From: Syngnathus acus
Lineage: Eukaryota; Chordata; Actinopteri; Syngnathiformes; Syngnathidae
Assembly (NCBI RefSeq): GCF_901709675.1
Contig: NC_051106.1
Coordinates: 8,566,001-8,630,000 of the forward strand
Direction: 5' to 3'
DNA length: 64,000 nucleotides
A model generated the notes under the pieces. The model was not told where the DNA came from, ran no database searches, and was given only the letters and a program-made list of their open reading frames with translations. The translations under genes were made by a program, and so were the position numbers. Shown here piece by piece: positions 62,201 through 64,000 of the stretch (position 1 is the stretch's first letter; each line of letters opens with the position of its first letter).

Positions 62201-64000
62201 AGCAATCGTTAAAAACATATTTTCACGAGGCAAAATCTTCAATGGTTGAAACGGAAGAGCTGGGAGGAACCTCCTCGCTGAGGCGGTCATCTCGCAGAGT
62301 GGGAGGAATCCCAGGATGCTTTGCGCTTAGCAGCTCCATCAGATTGTGAGTCGCGTGAAGTCTCTGTGAACAAATACAGAATCAAAAATCAAATCAAAAC
62401 TAAAAAACGAAACATAAAATGATCCATAAAATAATCATTACGAACCATTGAGAATTAAATTATTCGGTCTATAAAAAGCATTTGAGCTCATTTGAATTTA
62501 AAATAAAATTAAACAAAAATTATTTAATCAACATCAATTAAAAAAAAAAAAACAATTTAAGAAAGAAAAAAAAAATGACGTTTTATGTGGGACACTGCTA
62601 TTCAGGCACGGGAACACAAAACGAGTTTATTTTGCGACGTGACTTTTCATATGTAAATTGAAGATGCACATAAGAAGCGGCAGATGGCCTTTGCTTGCTT
62701 ACCTGCAATGAATCCGTTTTCAGTCGGCCTTTGTGCTCCTCTGATGAGCGCAGCACTTCTCGGTACATCTCGGCCGCCTGCTCAAACTCATCTGCAAATA
62801 GACGGGCAGGAATGGGGGCTCCGTCATTATTGACCCTCAATACGGCGCTAACGAGATGTGGCTGGCGCACAAAGCAAAAGTGCGAGTGATTCCCACGCGT
62901 GCTCCATGTCATACCTCGGATGATGTGGATTCCGGCCAGACCGTTGAGAGCGCACACCAATTGTCTGTGGGCCTCTTCGCACTCCACTCGACATTTCTTC
63001 TGCAGGGACTTGAGGAGCTCCTCCATCGTCATGGTGCTGCGAAGAAGCAATCCCAGGACACGGGTGGTCAAAGTCCCACCGACAGTGACATCGCTAAAAC
63101 AGTCCAAACAAAAATACTTCTTTCACCTCTTCTGCAGGGGCAGGAACTCGCCTCGAACTGCCTGTGGATGGCAGCAGGCCTGGCGTAGCCGCAGCAGCGG
63201 GCACAGGATGGTGGCCACGGTGCGGCGGTCCAGGCTGCCCAGTTTCAGGCTCCAGTCGGAGAGCTTGCGCAGCTTGAGCAGGGCGTCCTGCGAGCACACC
63301 TCGTGCTGTCGGTGGTAGAAGTGGCCCTCCACCGGGGAGAACCGCAGCCAGTGCACCTCCTCCGTCTGAGGAGGGATCTGGATCTGGAACGACACAAAAC
63401 CGGGTCAAATACCATCAACGTCATCAGATCATTTTTGAAAATCTCACCTGATCGATGACGTCCTTCTTCGCCGAGCGCCACAGCAGCTGAGCCACCACGC
63501 TGTAGAGAGGCTCCGTGTTGCCGCGGCGATACGGCCTGTAGAGCAACTGGTCCCACCAGTGCTTCACCCAGTACGGATCCACGCCCAAAAAGAGAACCAG
63601 GCCGTAAAGGTCTGCAGAGACGAGTGAGGTTTTCAACACAAGACAGAAGAAGCTATGAATGTGAAAAAAAAAATCGTACCCTCTAAGCCTCTCTGCACCG
63701 GCGTGCCGCTGACGCACCATCGGTTGACCGAGGCGAGGCGTAGCGCCATCTCGGCCGCTTTGGCGGTGGGACACTCCACCATCTGCGCCTCGTCCAGACA
63801 CACGCGCCACCACTCCACGGCCACCAGGGGGCTGGGCACGGCCATGTAGCGCTTCTGGTTGCGGAAGCGGCGCCCGTCGCGACTGTTGCTGTGCGGGATG
63901 TCCACGTAGTTGAGCTCCGAGCGCAGCACGTCGTAGGTGGTGATGACCACGTCCTGCTCGGCCAGCAAACGCGGCTGGATGAAGCCGTGCTTCTTCACAC
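59268..64000 (-). CDS. shprh: E3 ubiquitin ligase SHPRH, 3' half (gene runs off the right edge)
   Basis: Twenty coding exons: 64000-63680 (partial), 63611-63448, 63383-63127, 63036-62915, 62791-62703, 62363-62271, 62181-62074, 62013-61871, 61799-61626, 61448-61386, 61304-61079, 61012-60875, 60785-60684, 60621-60550, 60487-60299, 60150-60058, 59986-59900, 59842-59664, 59557-59477, 59361-59268. Together they code the last 930 residues of a protein that is about 1,680 aa in human. SHPRH is a SNF2-type ATPase and RING ligase that extends ubiquitin chains on PCNA at stalled forks. Visible are the DEAQ Walker-B box in LDEAQMVECPT, RWCVSGTPVQRG, RLRQACCHPQAVRGEFLPLQ, the RING finger (CPIC, CGHCFCNQC, CAICRQ) and helicase motifs LVEPILNPAHELQAIGR and VHRIGQTKP. 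The linker-histone and PHD domains lie beyond base 64000. The donor after the exon at 62271 (gttcct) is weak. Confidence 0.95.

Overview
This is vertebrate nuclear DNA, almost certainly from a teleost fish. Genes are split by short introns (some about 60 bp), with GT-AG junctions throughout. Intergenic DNA is AT-rich and full of CA/TG/TA microsatellites, and carries repeats of fish type. One gene, the otolith matrix transferrin, is a fish inner-ear product. I rebuilt eleven multi-exon genes. Ten are complete, and for each of these the exon lengths sum to a multiple of three and give a protein close to the length of its family. d2hgdh runs off the left edge. A twelfth gene, shprh, runs off the right edge.

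Layout: d2hgdh 5' part (-, 76-764); ell (-, 1786-5399); ssbp4 (-, 9276-22660, with a long 3'UTR to its left); a 7.6 kb repeat-rich gap holding a 412-bp inverted-repeat transposon; keap1a (-, 30318-33388); cdkn3 (+, 36408-37522); cnih1 (-, 38381-40653); gmfb (-, 42837-44881); lgals3 (+, 45863-47974); acvr1l/alk8-like (-, 49587-51837); otomp (+, 53393-55506); a ZP-domain membrane protein (-, 56206-58303); shprh 3' half (-, 59268-64000). keap1a/cdkn3, gmfb/lgals3 and acvr1l/otomp are head-to-head pairs. cdkn3/cnih1, lgals3/acvr1l and otomp/ZP are tail-to-tail.

The neighbourhood joins blocks that are separate in human: ELL-SSBP4 and KEAP1 (both 19p13), CDKN3-CNIH1-GMFB-LGALS3 (14q22), D2HGDH (2q37) and SHPRH (6q24). 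The genes are mostly unrelated housekeeping and signalling functions: 2-hydroxyglutarate oxidation, transcription elongation, LIM-domain cofactor, NRF2 sensing, CDK phosphatase, ER export, actin/Arp2/3 regulation, lectin, BMP type I receptor and PCNA ubiquitin ligase. The one local theme is otomp beside a ZP-domain protein, a plausible inner-ear or extracellular-matrix pair.

Points most worth a second look: the Keap1 paralogue lacks the Cys273 sensor and differs at two NRF2-pocket positions; an antioxidant-response-like site lies upstream of it; cdkn3 has a CCAAT-CCAAT-CHR promoter layout; galectin-3 has an enlarged Phe-rich tail; the otolith transferrin has lost its iron ligands; and a six-copy hairpin-forming motif clusters around the ssbp4 5' end.
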